A DNA stretch of 64,000 bases from Micromonospora halotolerans (GCF_032108445.1 NZ_CP134876.1:2976001-3040000); one strand, 5' to 3'; shown: positions 34,136 through 45,009, counted from the stretch's first letter. Notes: generated by a model from the sequence alone, not told the origin. Numbers and translations: made by a program.

Positions 34136-35033
34136 GGTCGCGTACGCAGGACCACTGGCTGCCGACCGGCTGGTAACCGAGCCGGGCGTTGATCGCCAGC
34201 ATCGGCCCGTTCGCCTCGTCGTTCGAGGTGTACGCGGTGCGCACCCCGGACGTGGCGGCCCGGTGCAGTGCGGCCTGCTTCGCCAGGCGGGCCAGCCCCC
34301 GGCCACGGTGCTGCGGCACGGTGCCGGTGAAGTCCGACCACATCCGGTCGCCGTCCCGCTTGACCAGGCTGACGGCGGCCAGCGTGCCGTCCACCTCGGC
34401 CAGCGTGCTGGCGCCCTTGTCCAGGCCCACGTTCTCCCAGACCTCGTGATGCCAGGTGTCGTAGCCGAGCGCGTCGGTCGGGACGTCGCCCGGCTCGTCC
34501 CGCGATGCCTCGGCGTCCACCTGGTGGATCCGGCGCGGGTCCACCTCGGCGGCCGACAGCAGCCGCACGCCGGGCGGCGGCTCGGGCATCGGCGGGGCGG
34601 GCCGGAGGTCCAGAGCCGAGTAGCGCAGCTCGCGACTGGGCGTGAAGCCGTGCCGGCGGGCGAACGGCAGGGACTCGGGCTGGGACCAGGTGAGCAGCCG
34701 CTTCGCGCCGAGCAGGCGCAGGTGGTCGAGCGCGGCCTCCAGGAGGGCGGTGCCGAGCCCCCGGAGCCGGTGCGCCGGGTGGACGTGCAGGGTCGAGACC
34801 TCCCCGACGTTCGCCGCCGAGGTGGCGCTGTTCCGGTACGCCGACACCCAGCCGACCACCTGCCCGTCCGCCTCCGCTACCCAGGCCGCCCAGTCCTCGC
34901 CGGGCGGCGGCTGGGCGATCATGCGGCGGGTCGACTCGACGCCGCGCACCAGGTACGGGTGGACGACGGTGCGCAGCGCCACGACACCGGGCGCGTCCTC
35001 GGGGCGGGCAGGTCTGATCAGGTCCTCGGTCAT
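34128..35033 (-). CDS. GNAT-family N-acetyltransferase with two GNAT units
   Basis: 301 aa. The first unit has STLHVHPAHRLRGLGTALLEAAL near residue 82 and the second has FTGTVPQHRGRGLARLAKQAAL near residue 245, both with the R-x-x-G-x-G/A acetyl-CoA loop. The two-unit organisation resembles mycothiol synthase but spacing and sequence differ, so it is not called MshD. The acceptor is unknown. It overlaps mca by 8 bp at the 3' ends. Confidence 0.84.
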   Translation of the reverse strand: MTEDLIRPARPEDAPGVVALRTVVHPYLVRGVESTRRMIAQPPPGEDWAAWVAEADGQVVGWVSAYRNSATSAANVGEVSTLHVHPAHRLRGLGTALLEAALDHLRLLGAKRLLTWSQPESLPFARRHGFTPSRELRYSALDLRPAPPMPEPPPGVRLLSAAEVDPRRIHQVDAEASRDEPGDVPTDALGYDTWHHEVWENVGLDKGASTLAEVDGTLAAVSLVKRDGDRMWSDFTGTVPQHRGRGLARLAKQAALHRAATSGVRTAYTSNDEANGPMLAINARLGYQPVGSQWSCVRDLT

Positions 35034-35082
35034 CCGGCCGACCCTAGGGCCGTCGCCCCCCGCCGGCGACGGGTTTACCGGC

Positions 35083-36090
35083 TCAGGCGGAGTCGCGGAC
35101 GACCAGCTCGGTGGGGAGCAGCAGGGCCTGCTCGACCTGCTCGCCCGCGGCGATCCGGAGCAGCTGCCGGGTCATCGCCCGCCCCAGCTCCACTATCGGC
35201 TGCTTCACGGTGGTCAGCGGCGGCTCGGTGTACGCCGCCGTCTCGATGTCGTCGAACCCGATCATCGCCACGTCGTCCGGCACCCGCCGGCCGGCCTCCC
35301 GCAGGGTGCGCAGCGCGGCGTGCGCCATGAGGTCGGACGCCGCGAACACCGCGTCCAGCTTCGGGTCGGCGGCGAGCAGTTGCCGCATGGCCGCCGTGCC
35401 CGACTCCCGGGTGAAGTCGCCGTACGCGATCAGCTCGGGCAGGCCGGCCGCGGCGACCGTCTCCCGGTAGCCGATCAGCCGCTCGATGCCGGCGACCATG
35501 TCCTGCGGCCCGGCGATGGTGGCGATCCGCCGCCGACCGTTCGCGATCAGGTGGCGGACCGCCTCGGCCACCCCGCCGACGTGGTCGACGTCCACGTACG
35601 GCACCTGGGCGCCGTCCAGCGGGCGGCCGCTGCACACCACCGGGATGCCGAGCTCGGCCAGCCGCCCGGGGAGCGGGTCCTCGCCGTGCAGGGAGGCGAA
35701 CAGCACGCCGTCGACGTGGCGCCCGGTGGTGTAGCGCTCGACCCGCTCGTGGCCGGCCGGCGAGCCGGCCAGCATGAGCACGAGCTGCTTGTCCGCCGCC
35801 TCCAGCTCCTGGGCCGCACCGCGGATGATGCCGGGGAAGACCTGGTCGTCGGAGAACACCCGGGTCGCCGCCTCGGGCAGGACCAGCGCGATCGAATCGG
35901 TGCGCTGGGTGACCAGGCTGCGGGCGGCGAGGTTCGGGACGTACCCCAGCTCCTCGACGGCCCGGCGGACCGCCTGCTGGATCGGTTCGGCGACGGTGGT
36001 GGAGCCGTTCACCACCCGGGAGACCGTGGCCCGGGACACCCCCGCCCGTCTCGCCACCGCCTCCAGGGTCGGTCGCTGCGCCGTCGTCAT
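35083..36090 (-). CDS. LacI-family transcriptional repressor (CebR-like)
   Basis: 335 aa from ATG 36090. The HTH and hinge read TLEAVARRAGVSRATVSRVVNGSTTV and LGYVPNLAARSL; a periplasmic-binding-protein-like sugar domain follows (LVLMLAGSP, MIGFDDIETAAYTEPPLTTVKQP). GTG 36105 is a possible alternative start. It lies downstream of the sugar ABC operon and the broken beta-glucosidase on the same strand, unlike the divergent cebR of Streptomyces, and probably acts at the paired GAGAGCGCTCTC operators at 39.7 kb. Confidence 0.88.
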   Translation of the reverse strand: MTTAQRPTLEAVARRAGVSRATVSRVVNGSTTVAEPIQQAVRRAVEELGYVPNLAARSLVTQRTDSIALVLPEAATRVFSDDQVFPGIIRGAAQELEAADKQLVLMLAGSPAGHERVERYTTGRHVDGVLFASLHGEDPLPGRLAELGIPVVCSGRPLDGAQVPYVDVDHVGGVAEAVRHLIANGRRRIATIAGPQDMVAGIERLIGYRETVAAAGLPELIAYGDFTRESGTAAMRQLLAADPKLDAVFAASDLMAHAALRTLREAGRRVPDDVAMIGFDDIETAAYTEPPLTTVKQPIVELGRAMTRQLLRIAAGEQVEQALLLPTELVVRDSA

Positions 36091-36109
36091 CCCCGTCACC
36101 ACCACCTCG

Positions 36110-37258
<1,149 letters not shown>

Positions 37259-37262
<4 letters not shown>

Positions 37263-38248
37263 CGGGGGTCCTCCTTGCGCGCGCCGCCGCCGAGCCGGCG
37301 GAGGAGCAGGACGTTGACGGCCGCGACCACCGCGATGAGCGCGAAGAGCAGCCAGGCGATCGCCGAGCCGTAGCCGAAGTTGTAGTGCGGCGCGAAGGCG
37401 TTCTCGAACATGTACATGGTCACGGTCTGCGACTCGCGCAGCGGCCCGCCCCGGATCGCGTTGGTGCCCGAGTTGAACAGGCGGGGTTCGGTGAAGAGCT
37501 GGAGGCCGCCGATGGTGGAGATGATGACCGCGAAGATGATCGTGGGCTTGAGCAGCGGCACGGTGATCGACCAGAACTGCCGGGCCCGGCCGGCGCCGTC
37601 GATGGCCGCGGACTCGTAGAGGTCGCGCGGGATGGCCTGCATGGCGGCCAGGAAGATCAGGGCGTTGTAGCCGGTCCACCGCCAGTCGACCATGGCGGAG
37701 ATGGCCACCCAGGAGGCGAGCCGGTTGGCCTTCCAGTCGATCGCGTCGACGCCGACGTGGTCGAGCAGCCAGTTGATCATGCCGAAGTCGCGGCCGAAGA
37801 GCACCGCGAAGACGATCGCCACCGCGGCCGTCGACGTGACGTTCGGGATCAGCACCGCCATCCGCCAGGTGGTCCGGGCCCGGAGCCGCCGGTTGAGCAG
37901 GTTGGCCAGCCAGAGCGCGAGCAGCAGCTGCGGGACCGTGGAGATGACGAAGATGCCCAGGGTGTTGACGACCGAGTGCCAGAAGTCCGGGTCGGCCAGC
38001 AACTCGCTGTAGTTGTCGAGCCCGACGAACGGGTGGTCGGCGCCGAGCAGGTCCCAGTCGTGCAGCGAGACCCAGAAGGTGTAGGCCAGCGGGTAGATCC
38101 CGAAGACCCCGAAGAGCAGGAAGAACGGGGCGATGTACAGGTAGGGCGAGTACCTCGTGTCGAACCGGCTGAGCCGGACGCCCCGGGAGGGGCGGGTGGT
38201 GCCGGGCGCCGGTGCGACCGGCGGGCGGGCGTCGAGTTGGACTGCCAT
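37259..38248 (-). CDS. Carbohydrate ABC transporter permease (CebF/MalF type)
   Basis: 329 aa. After a hydrophilic N-terminus of some 35 residues come six helices starting YLYIAPFFLLFGVFGIYPLAYTFWVS; the EAA loop is YESAAIDGAGRARQFWSITVPLLKPT near residue 220. The ATG at 38248 is 71 nt downstream of the solute-binding protein gene. It forms the inner-membrane heterodimer with the 36429-37262 permease for uptake of an oligosaccharide, probably a beta-glucoside. Confidence 0.92.
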
Positions 38249-38319
38249 GGCCCGGGACTCCTTTCGGCCGTGCGGGCGGCACCCCGTCGACCGGGTACCG
38301 CCCGCACGCCTGGCTCGGG

Positions 38320-39630
38320 TTACTTGGCAGCGGCCTTCTTGGCGTTTCCGACCGCGTCGGCCCAGCCCTGCTCCGGGCTGCGCTTGCCCAGCTCCACCGA
38401 GCGGACGGCGTTCTCCACCTCGGTGCGGACGGCCTGGTTCTTCGGGCCCATGTAGACCGGCTTCAGGCTCTTGGCGCCCTCGGCGAAGATCCTGCCGACC
38501 GGTGCCGTCGAGAAGTACGCGTTCGTCGAGTCGACGATGGCCGGGTCCGCAAGCGCCTGCGGCGAGGAGGGCAGCGGGCCCTTGGCCTTGAACGCGCCGA
38601 TCTGGCCCTTGGCGCTGGTCAGGAACTTCGCCAGCTCGATCGCCTCGGCCTGGTGCTTGCCCTGCTTCGGCACCGCGAGGAAGGAGCCGCCCCAGTTGCC
38701 GCCGTTGCCGGGGACCTGGGCGATGTCCCACTTGCCCTTGGCTCCCGGGCCGGCGTTGCCCTCGATGACCCCGGTCATCCAGGCCGGGCAGGCGATGGTG
38801 GCGAACTTCGACTGCTTGAACGCGGAGACCCACTCCTCCGACCACGACCCGTACCGGCCGGACAGGCCGGAGTCGATGATGTCCATGGTGGTGTCGTACG
38901 CCTGCCGGACCGCCGGGTTGCTGTCGACGACCAGCTTGTCGCCGGTGTCGTAGTAGCTGTAGCCGGTGGTGTTGCCGGCGGTCTGGAGCAGGATGGTGTT
39001 GAACGTGTTGGTCGCGGCGTCGAGGAACGAGGCGCCCGTTTTCTTCGCCGTGAACTGCTCGCCGACCTTTATGTAGTCCGGCCAGGTGGGCCAGAGCTTC
39101 GAGACGGCCTCGCGGTCGGTGGGCAGCCCGGCCTTGGCGAACAGGTCCTTGCGGTAGCACATGGCCATGCCGCCGACGTCGGTGCCGAGGCCGATGAGCT
39201 GCTTGCCGTCGGCGGTGAGCCCCTGGTTCCACTTCCAGTCGAGGAAGTTGCCCTTCAGGTCGGCGGCGCCGTGGTCCAGCAGGTTCACGAAGTTCTGCGG
39301 GTTGGCCTTGTACTCGACGAGCAGGCCCTCCTCGATGGCGACGATGTCGCCCGCGCCCTTGCCCGCGGCGAGCCACTGGGTGAGCTTCGGCGAGTACTCG
39401 TCCAGGTTGCTGCCGGTGCCCCGCTCGACGATCTTCACGTCGGGGTGGCTGGCCATGTACTCCTTGTAGAGCTCGTCGTAGCCGAACTGGCCGAAGACGT
39501 CGACGGTGAGCGTGACCGGGCCGCCGGCGGCGGCCTCGTCGTCACCGCCCGCGCAGGCGGTGGCGCCCAGCAGGGCGGTGGTGGCGACCAGGGCCACCGC
39601 GGCCAGGCGGCGGCGGGTGAAGGTGACCAT
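38320..39630 (-). CDS. Sugar-binding lipoprotein of an ABC importer (CebE-like)
   Basis: 436 aa. A lipoprotein signal ends in the lipobox ATAC (LLGATACAGG) near residue 26. The mature protein has the family-1 extracellular solute-binding fold (VTLTVDVFGQFGYDELYKEYM, WPDYIKVGEQFTAKKTG, LPSSPQALADPAIV). Conserved contexts and the operon with two permeases, a GH1 remnant and a LacI regulator suggest cellobiose or a related beta-glucoside; ligand identity is inferred. Two palindromic operators lie 55-115 nt upstream. Confidence 0.9.
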   Translation of the reverse strand: MVTFTRRRLAAVALVATTALLGATACAGGDDEAAAGGPVTLTVDVFGQFGYDELYKEYMASHPDVKIVERGTGSNLDEYSPKLTQWLAAGKGAGDIVAIEEGLLVEYKANPQNFVNLLDHGAADLKGNFLDWKWNQGLTADGKQLIGLGTDVGGMAMCYRKDLFAKAGLPTDREAVSKLWPTWPDYIKVGEQFTAKKTGASFLDAATNTFNTILLQTAGNTTGYSYYDTGDKLVVDSNPAVRQAYDTTMDIIDSGLSGRYGSWSEEWVSAFKQSKFATIACPAWMTGVIEGNAGPGAKGKWDIAQVPGNGGNWGGSFLAVPKQGKHQAEAIELAKFLTSAKGQIGAFKAKGPLPSSPQALADPAIVDSTNAYFSTAPVGRIFAEGAKSLKPVYMGPKNQAVRTEVENAVRSVELGKRSPEQGWADAVGNAKKAAAK

Positions 39631-39685
39631 CTCTTATCTGACCCCTCTAGGTGTATCGGGTGGTGGCGGGCGGTTCCGGTACTTA

Positions 39686-39697
39686 GAGAGCGCTCTC
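39686..39697. promoter_or_regulatory. LacI-family operator 1
   Basis: A perfect 12-bp palindrome GAGAGCGCTCTC 55 nt before the sugar-binding protein start. It resembles the CebR operator core (GAGCGCTC). A second identical palindrome is 46 bp further upstream. Confidence 0.75.
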
Positions 39698-39731
39698 ACG
39701 ACAGGGTGGTGGCTGCCCCGGACCGTGTCAA

Positions 39732-39743
39732 GAGAGCGCTCTC
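39732..39743. promoter_or_regulatory. LacI-family operator 2
   Basis: Second perfect copy of GAGAGCGCTCTC. The 46-bp centre-to-centre spacing (about 4.4 helical turns) could allow two repressor dimers or looping at the promoter of the ABC operon. Confidence 0.75.
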
Positions 39744-39827
39744 AGGGCGTCCGGAAAAAGGCGGAGAGTGGCGCTCCGGTGGGAAACGCCGCGCTCCGCC
39801 CGATGTCCGCACGACCCCCCGGCGGGG

Positions 39828-40583
39828 TCAGCCCACCCGCAGCCCGTCGAGCAGCCGGCGGTCGCCGGCCACCCCGAGGGCGTCGAAACTGATCCGGCCC
39901 ATCACCGCCAGCAGCAGGTCACTGGCGGTGCCGGTGATCTGCGCCCGGGCGTGGTGCTCGTCGTGGTCGAGGATCGTCGCGGTGTCCAGCAGGGCCATCC
40001 CCTCGCCGCGCAGCCGCAGGTACCACTCCTGGGCGGCGTCGGTCGCGGTCAGCTGGATCACCCCGTGCCACTGGCCGGGCTGGATCCGCCGGCCCGCCGG
40101 CAGCCAGGTGTCCAGCACCTCGCTCACCCCGTCGGCCGCGAGCTTGGCCTCGATCGGCTCACCCGCGCCGATGGCGAGCTGGGCGTCCCAGCGGTGCACC
40201 GCGGTCTCGTGCGCCATCCGGCGCGGCCAGAACGCCGCCTTCTTCGGCTGCGGGGCGAAGTTCCACGCCGGAGTCTCCGGGTCCAGCCCCTCGAAGAGCG
40301 CCATGAGCCGCTCGTACTCCTGGCCGTACCACTGGGCCGGGGTGAGGCCGGCCGGCGGCTCCGGGTCGTGCCGCTCCGGGCGGCTGGCCGTGCCGGCGGT
40401 CACGACGGTGCGCGCCCAGACGTAGACCCGGGTGAGGTGGTGGCCGAGGTCGGCGACCGTCCAGCCGGGACAGGACAGCACCGGTGTGTCGGGGGGTGCC
40501 TCCGCGACGGCGGCGGCGAAGGCGGGACCCTCCGTCCGCAACGCGCCGATCCAGAAGTCCTTCGTGCCGTGCAGTCTGCTCAT
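39828..40583 (-). CDS. Maleylpyruvate isomerase-family (MDMPI) mycothiol-dependent protein
   Basis: 251 aa. The DinB-like N-terminal MDMPI domain carries CPGWTVADLGHHLTRVYVWAR near residue 40 and metal-binding histidines at DLGHHL and MAHETAVHRWD (near residue 130). The family includes mycothiol-dependent maleylpyruvate isomerase and thiol-transfer enzymes; which reaction this one catalyses is unclear. It is divergent from murB (70 nt). In the same window are mshA, mshD and an mca-like gene. Confidence 0.85.
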   Translation of the reverse strand: MSRLHGTKDFWIGALRTEGPAFAAAVAEAPPDTPVLSCPGWTVADLGHHLTRVYVWARTVVTAGTASRPERHDPEPPAGLTPAQWYGQEYERLMALFEGLDPETPAWNFAPQPKKAAFWPRRMAHETAVHRWDAQLAIGAGEPIEAKLAADGVSEVLDTWLPAGRRIQPGQWHGVIQLTATDAAQEWYLRLRGEGMALLDTATILDHDEHHARAQITGTASDLLLAVMGRISFDALGVAGDRRLLDGLRVG

Positions 40584-40653
40584 CGCAATCCTCCCGGGGG
40601 TGACCGGGCCACCAGTGGGTGCCGCGGCTACCCCTCAGCCTAGGGTGAGAGGC

Positions 40654-41745
40654 GTGTCAGACGTCTACGCCGAACCGACGACCGGAGCCCACCCGACCGA
40701 CCCGGCCACCCTGGCGCGCCACACGACGCTGCGCCTCGGCGGCCCCGCCGGGCGGCTGGAGATCGCCACCAGCGCCGACGAGATCGTCCGGAAGGTCCAG
40801 GAGGCTGAGGCGCGGGAGCAGGCCGTCCTGCTGCTGGCCGGCGGCAGCAACGTGGTGATCGGCGACCAGGGCTTCCCGGGCGCCGTCGTGCTGATCCGCT
40901 CCCGGGGCTTCCAGGTGGTCGCCGAGGACACCGACACCGTCACGGTACGCGTCGAGGCCGGCGAGCCCTGGGACGACCTGGTCGCCGCCACCGTCGAGCG
41001 CGGCTGGTCGGGGCTGGAGTGCCTCTCCGGCATTCCCGGCTCGGCCGGCGCGACCCCGATCCAGAACGTCGGCGCGTACGGCCAGGAGGTGGCCGAGACG
41101 ATCACCGCCGTGGAGGCGTACGACCGCACCCGGCGCACGGTGGTCCGCATCCCGGCGGCGGACTGCGGGTTCGCCTACCGGGGCAGCATCTTCAAGTACA
41201 GCGACCGCTGGGTGGTGCTCTCGGTCGACTTCCGGCTCACCCGCTCCCCGCTCTCCGGCCCGGTGCGCTACGCCGAGCTGGCCCGCGCGCTCGGCGTCGA
41301 GGTCGGCGACCGGGTGCCGCTGGCGGACGCCCGGGCCACCGTGCGGCGGCTGCGCGCCGGCAAGGGCATGGTGCTCGACCCGCGGGACCCGGACACCTGG
41401 TCGGTGGGCTCGTTCTTCACGAACCCGGTGCTGGAGCCGGAGGCGTACGAGCGGCTGCGGGAGCGTGCCGTCGACCTGGGCGAGCCGCCGTCCTGGCCGT
41501 GCCCGGGGGACATGGTCAAGGTGAGCGCGGCCTGGCTGATCGACCGGGCCGGCTTCGGCAAGGGCTACACCGGCCCCGAGGGCGTCGCCATCTCCACCAA
41601 GCACACCCTCGCCCTCACGAACCGCACCGGCACGGCCAGCACGGCGTCCCTGATCGCGCTGGCCCGCGAGATCCGCGACGGCGTGCAAACCCGCCTCGGC
41701 GTAACGCTCCACCCCGAACCCGTCCTGATCAACTGCGCCATCTGA
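40654..41745 (+). CDS. murB: UDP-N-acetylmuramate dehydrogenase MurB
   Basis: 363 aa FAD enzyme reducing enolpyruvyl-UDP-GlcNAc to UDP-MurNAc for peptidoglycan. It has the FAD fold (LLLAGGSNVVIGDQGFPGAVVL), the hallmark SGIPGSAGATPIQNVGAYGQEV, YRGSIFK and the catalytic serine region WSVGSFFTNPV. The GTG start follows TAGGGT by 7 nt. The gene is located as in M. tuberculosis (Rv0482), upstream of an SDR and mshA. It ends 12 nt before the second inverted-repeat element. Confidence 0.95.
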   Translation: MSDVYAEPTTGAHPTDPATLARHTTLRLGGPAGRLEIATSADEIVRKVQEAEAREQAVLLLAGGSNVVIGDQGFPGAVVLIRSRGFQVVAEDTDTVTVRVEAGEPWDDLVAATVERGWSGLECLSGIPGSAGATPIQNVGAYGQEVAETITAVEAYDRTRRTVVRIPAADCGFAYRGSIFKYSDRWVVLSVDFRLTRSPLSGPVRYAELARALGVEVGDRVPLADARATVRRLRAGKGMVLDPRDPDTWSVGSFFTNPVLEPEAYERLRERAVDLGEPPSWPCPGDMVKVSAAWLIDRAGFGKGYTGPEGVAISTKHTLALTNRTGTASTASLIALAREIRDGVQTRLGVTLHPEPVLINCAI

Positions 41746-41757
41746 CCCCTCGGTCGC

Positions 41758-41817
41758 GTTGATCAAGAAGTTTGCGTCTGGAGAGGCCGTGGTTTCGACG
41801 CAAACTTCTTGATCAAC
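41758..41817. terminator. 60-bp inverted-repeat element, copy 2 (bidirectional terminator)
   Basis: Perfect 21-bp arms (41758-41778, 41797-41817; left arm starts GTTGATCAAGAAGTTTGC) around an 18-nt loop of unrelated sequence. It differs from copy 1 by one base pair that changes on both arms (G:C to A:T). It starts 13 nt after the murB stop and encodes the methyltransferase stop codon at 41813. Confidence 0.85.
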
Positions 41818-42613
41818 TGGGCGGGGTGGGGGCGATGGCGGGCCAGGGGAGGGTGAGTTCGCCCAGGCGCCAGCGGTGTGGGCGGTCCAGGACGGGCCAG
41901 CCGGATTCCTTGACGGCGGCGACGGTTCTCGTCCAGCGGTCGCGGGGGCCGAAGGGGGCGTAGCCGGCGGTGGAGTGCCACGCGCTCTCCAGGGCCTGGA
42001 TCAGGTCGTGGATCGGTTCGCCGGGAACGTTGCGGTGGATGAGCGCCTTGGGCAGCCGCTCCGCGAGCTGGGCCGGGCTCGCCAGGGTGGTGAGCTTCGC
42101 GGCCAGGGTCAGCGTGCGCGGGCCGGTGGCGTCGAGCAGCACCCAGGCGCCGAGCCGGCCCAACTCGTCACAGGTGCCCTCGACCAGCAGCCCGCCCGGG
42201 GCGAGCCGCCCGGTGACCGTACGCCAGGCGTCGGCCACCTCGCTCTCGTCGTACTGGCGCAGCACGTTGAACGCGCGCACCAGGGCGGGGCGCAGCCCGG
42301 CCAGCTCGAAGCCGCCCCGGGCGAAGGTGAGCCCGGGCGGGTCGGCGGCCGGCTGGGCGGCGGCCACGCGTACCGGATCGATCTCCAGCCCGACCACCCG
42401 GACGTCGGCGCGGACCGCGGCCGCCAGCCGGGCGCGCAGCTCGACGGCGGTCACCGGGGTGGCGCCGTAGCCCAGGTCGACCACGACCGGGTCGGCGGCG
42501 GCGCGCAGCGCGTCGCCGCAGGTCGCGGCGATCCAGTTGTCGACCCGCCGGAGCCGGTTCGGATTCGTCGTGCCCCGGGTGACGAACCCGAGCGGCCGGA
42601 CCATCAGCACCAT
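41813..42613 (-). CDS. SAM-dependent methyltransferase, class I
   Basis: 266 aa. The SAM-binding glycine loop is VVDLGYGATPVTAVELRARL near residue 45, with the acidic residue in VVGLEIDPVRVAAAQ and a further motif FNVLRQYDESEVADAW. The substrate is unknown; it is a recurring neighbour of murB in actinomycetes. ATG 42613 is preceded by a GGGG site and directly follows the diverged 59-bp-type repeat; ATG 42604 is an alternative. Its stop codon is supplied by the inverted-repeat element. Confidence 0.8.
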   Translation of the reverse strand: MVLMVRPLGFVTRGTTNPNRLRRVDNWIAATCGDALRAAADPVVVDLGYGATPVTAVELRARLAAAVRADVRVVGLEIDPVRVAAAQPAADPPGLTFARGGFELAGLRPALVRAFNVLRQYDESEVADAWRTVTGRLAPGGLLVEGTCDELGRLGAWVLLDATGPRTLTLAAKLTTLASPAQLAERLPKALIHRNVPGEPIHDLIQALESAWHSTAGYAPFGPRDRWTRTVAAVKESGWPVLDRPHRWRLGELTLPWPAIAPTPPS

Positions 42614-42617
42614 CCCC

Positions 42618-42665
42618 GTTCACGACTGCGGGGCTCGCAGACCCGGCTCAGTCCTCGCGCTTCAC
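42618..42665 (-). repeat. Diverged third copy of the 59-bp intercistronic repeat
   Basis: On the minus strand the region runs GTGAAGCGCGAGGACTGAGC and on to CGCAGTCGTGAACG, matching the tandem units at 14401-14518 except for one inserted A and three substitutions over about 48 nt. It spans the last codons and stop of the SDR gene and the gap to the methyltransferase start. Confidence 0.82.
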
Positions 42666-43427
42666 GATGGTCCGGTGCACCTTGTGCTGGGCGGCCTGGG
42701 CCAGCGGGCGGACCACGAGCTGGTCGATGTTGACGTGGTGCGGGCGGGTCGCGCACCAGGCGACGCAGTCGGCCACGTCCTCGGCGACCAGCGGTTCGGC
42801 CACCCCGGCGTAGACGGCGGCGGCCCGGTCGGCGTCGCCGCCGAAGCGGACCAGGCCGAACTCCTCGGTCCGAACCATGCCGGGGTCGATCTCGATGACC
42901 CGGACCGGCCGGCCGCACAGCTCCAGCCGCAGCGTGCCGGCGATCGCGGTCTGCGCGTGCTTGGCCGCCGTGTAGCCGCCGCCGCCCTCGTAGACGACGT
43001 GCCCGGCGGTGGAGCTCACGATCACGATCGTGCCGGCGCCGGAGGACTCCAGCGCGGGCAGCAGCGCCTTGGTGACCCGGAGCGTGCCGAGCACGTTGAC
43101 GTCGTACATCCACTGCCAGTCGCCGACGTCGGCGGACTCCACCGGATCGAGGCCGCGCGCCCCACCGGCGTTGTTCACCAGCAGGGTGACCGGGCCGGGC
43201 GCGGCGGCGGCCGCGGCGGCCAGGCCGGCGACCGACTCCTCCGAGGTCACGTCGCACTCCACCGCGGTGGCCGCGCCGCCGGCCGCCTCGATCTCGGCGA
43301 CCAGGCCGGCCAGCCGGTCGGTACGCCGCGCGGCGGCGAGCACGTGGAAACCCTCGGCGGCCAGCCGGCGGGCGGTGGCCGCGCCGATCCCGCTGGACGC
43401 CCCGGTGACGATGGCGACTGAGCTCAT
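42648..43427 (-). CDS. SDR-family oxidoreductase (Rv0484c-like)
   Basis: 259 aa classical short-chain dehydrogenase: TGASSGIGAATARRLA (Rossmann glycine motif), NNAG at residue 90, catalytic IVSSTAG...YTAAKHAQTAIAGTLRLEL (Ser-Tyr-Lys). Substrate unknown. The start is set at ATG 43427 (MSSVAIVTG), directly before the glycine motif. It lies between murB and mshA as Rv0484c does. Its last codons lie inside the diverged 59-bp repeat. Confidence 0.88.
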   Translation of the reverse strand: MSSVAIVTGASSGIGAATARRLAAEGFHVLAAARRTDRLAGLVAEIEAAGGAATAVECDVTSEESVAGLAAAAAAAPGPVTLLVNNAGGARGLDPVESADVGDWQWMYDVNVLGTLRVTKALLPALESSGAGTIVIVSSTAGHVVYEGGGGYTAAKHAQTAIAGTLRLELCGRPVRVIEIDPGMVRTEEFGLVRFGGDADRAAAVYAGVAEPLVAEDVADCVAWCATRPHHVNIDQLVVRPLAQAAQHKVHRTIVKRED

Positions 43428-43598
43428 CCGGTCATTCTCACCCGGCGCCCCGCTCGGCGCGGTGATGAGGTCCGTCACGCCGGGGACCCGCCGCGAGGCA
43501 TTTCCGAAGCCCGATGGGGAAGATGACATCCGGCGCGGAGGTTGACCGAGAAGCGCCGGTCGTGCGCGACGGCATCAACCGTGACAGAGGGAGCGGAC

Positions 43599-44960
43599 GT
43601 GGCGGATTTGCACACCGGTGTCGGTCGTCAGCGAGGTGCCCTGCCGTGGCCGCGGCCGCGCCGGATCGCCACCCTCTCCGTGCACACGTCGCCGCTGCAC
43701 CAGCCCGGCACGGGCGACGCCGGCGGCATGAACGTCTACATCCTGGAGATCGCCCGGCGGCTGGCCGAGGCCGACGTCGAGGTGGAGATCTTCACCCGGG
43801 CCACCTCCGGCGACCTGCCGCCGGTGGTCGAGATGGCGCCCGGGGTGAGCGTCCGGCACGTCACGGCCGGCCCCCTGGAAGGGCTGACCAAGGAGGAGCT
43901 GCCCGGCCAGCTCTGCGCCTTCACGGCCGGGGTGCTCCGCGCCGAGGCGGCCCGCCCGCCGGGCCACTACGACCTGATCCACTCGCACTACTGGCTCTCC
44001 GGTCAGGTGGGCTGGCTGGCCAAGGAGCGCTGGGGCGTGCCGCTGGTGCACACCGCACACACCCTGGCCAAGGTCAAGAACGCCCAGCTCGCCGCCGGTG
44101 ACCGGCCCGAGCCCAAGGCGCGCGTCATCGGCGAGGAGCAGGTGGTCGCCGAGTCCGACCGGCTGGTCGCCAACACCCGGGTCGAGGCCCGCGACCTGAT
44201 CGACAGGTACGACGCCGAGCCGACCCGGGTGGCCGTGGTGGAGCCCGGCGTGGACCTCGACCGCTTCCGTCCGGCCCGCGGCGACCGGGACGCGGCGATG
44301 CTGGCGGCCCGCCGCCGCCTCGGCCTGCCGGCCGGCGGCTACGTGGTGGCCTTCGTCGGCCGGATTCAGCCGCTCAAGGCCCCGGACGTGCTGATCCGGG
44401 CGGTCGCGGCGTTGCGCGAGCGGGAGCCCGCGCTCGCCGACGAGGTGACCGTGGTGATCTGCGGGGGCCCGAGCGGCACCGGGCTGGACCGGCCCACCGC
44501 CCTCATCGAGCTGGCCGGCTCGCTCGGCGTCGCCGACCGGGTGCGGTTCCTCCCGCCACAGACCGGCGACGACCTGCCCGCCCTCTACCGCGCGGCCGAC
44601 CTGGTCGCGGTTCCCTCGCACAACGAGTCGTTCGGGCTGGTCGCGCTGGAGGCCCAGGCGTGCGGCACGCCGGTGCTGGCCGCCGCCGTGGGCGGGCTGG
44701 TCACCGCCGTCCGGGACGGCGTCAGCGGGGTGCTCATCGACGGCCACGACCCGGTCGACTGGGCCCGTACGCTGGCCCGCCTGCTGCCCGAGCGGCGGCG
44801 CCGGGCCACCCTGGCCCGGGGCGCCGAGCGGCACGCCCGGGACTTCTCCTGGAACCGCACGGTCTCCGGCCTGCTCGCCGTCTACGGCGAGGCGATGGCC
44901 GAGCACCGGGTGCGGCTGGCCGGCCGGCTCGGCGACCCCGCCCTCACCTGTTCCTGGTGA
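43599..44960 (+). CDS. mshA: Mycothiol glycosyltransferase MshA
   Basis: 453 aa GT4 enzyme joining UDP-GlcNAc and 1-L-inositol-1-phosphate, the first committed step of mycothiol synthesis. It shows [22 protein letters not shown] at the N-domain loop, [18 protein letters not shown] and the nucleotide-sugar site [23 protein letters not shown] 43599 has an AGAGGGAG site 5-6 nt upstream; GTG 43581 is possible. It is followed by the YbjN gene as in M. tuberculosis. Confidence 0.95.
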   Translation: MADLHTGVGRQRGALPWPRPRRIATLSVHTSPLHQPGTGDAGGMNVYILEIARRLAEADVEVEIFTRATSGDLPPVVEMAPGVSVRHVTAGPLEGLTKEELPGQLCAFTAGVLRAEAARPPGHYDLIHSHYWLSGQVGWLAKERWGVPLVHTAHTLAKVKNAQLAAGDRPEPKARVIGEEQVVAESDRLVANTRVEARDLIDRYDAEPTRVAVVEPGVDLDRFRPARGDRDAAMLAARRRLGLPAGGYVVAFVGRIQPLKAPDVLIRAVAALREREPALADEVTVVICGGPSGTGLDRPTALIELAGSLGVADRVRFLPPQTGDDLPALYRAADLVAVPSHNESFGLVALEAQACGTPVLAAAVGGLVTAVRDGVSGVLIDGHDPVDWARTLARLLPERRRRATLARGAERHARDFSWNRTVSGLLAVYGEAMAEHRVRLAGRLGDPALTCSW

Positions 44961-45009
44961 GCGCCGCCGTGCCCGGCGGCCTCCGGTGGTGCGCCGTAAA
45001 GTGGGTGCG

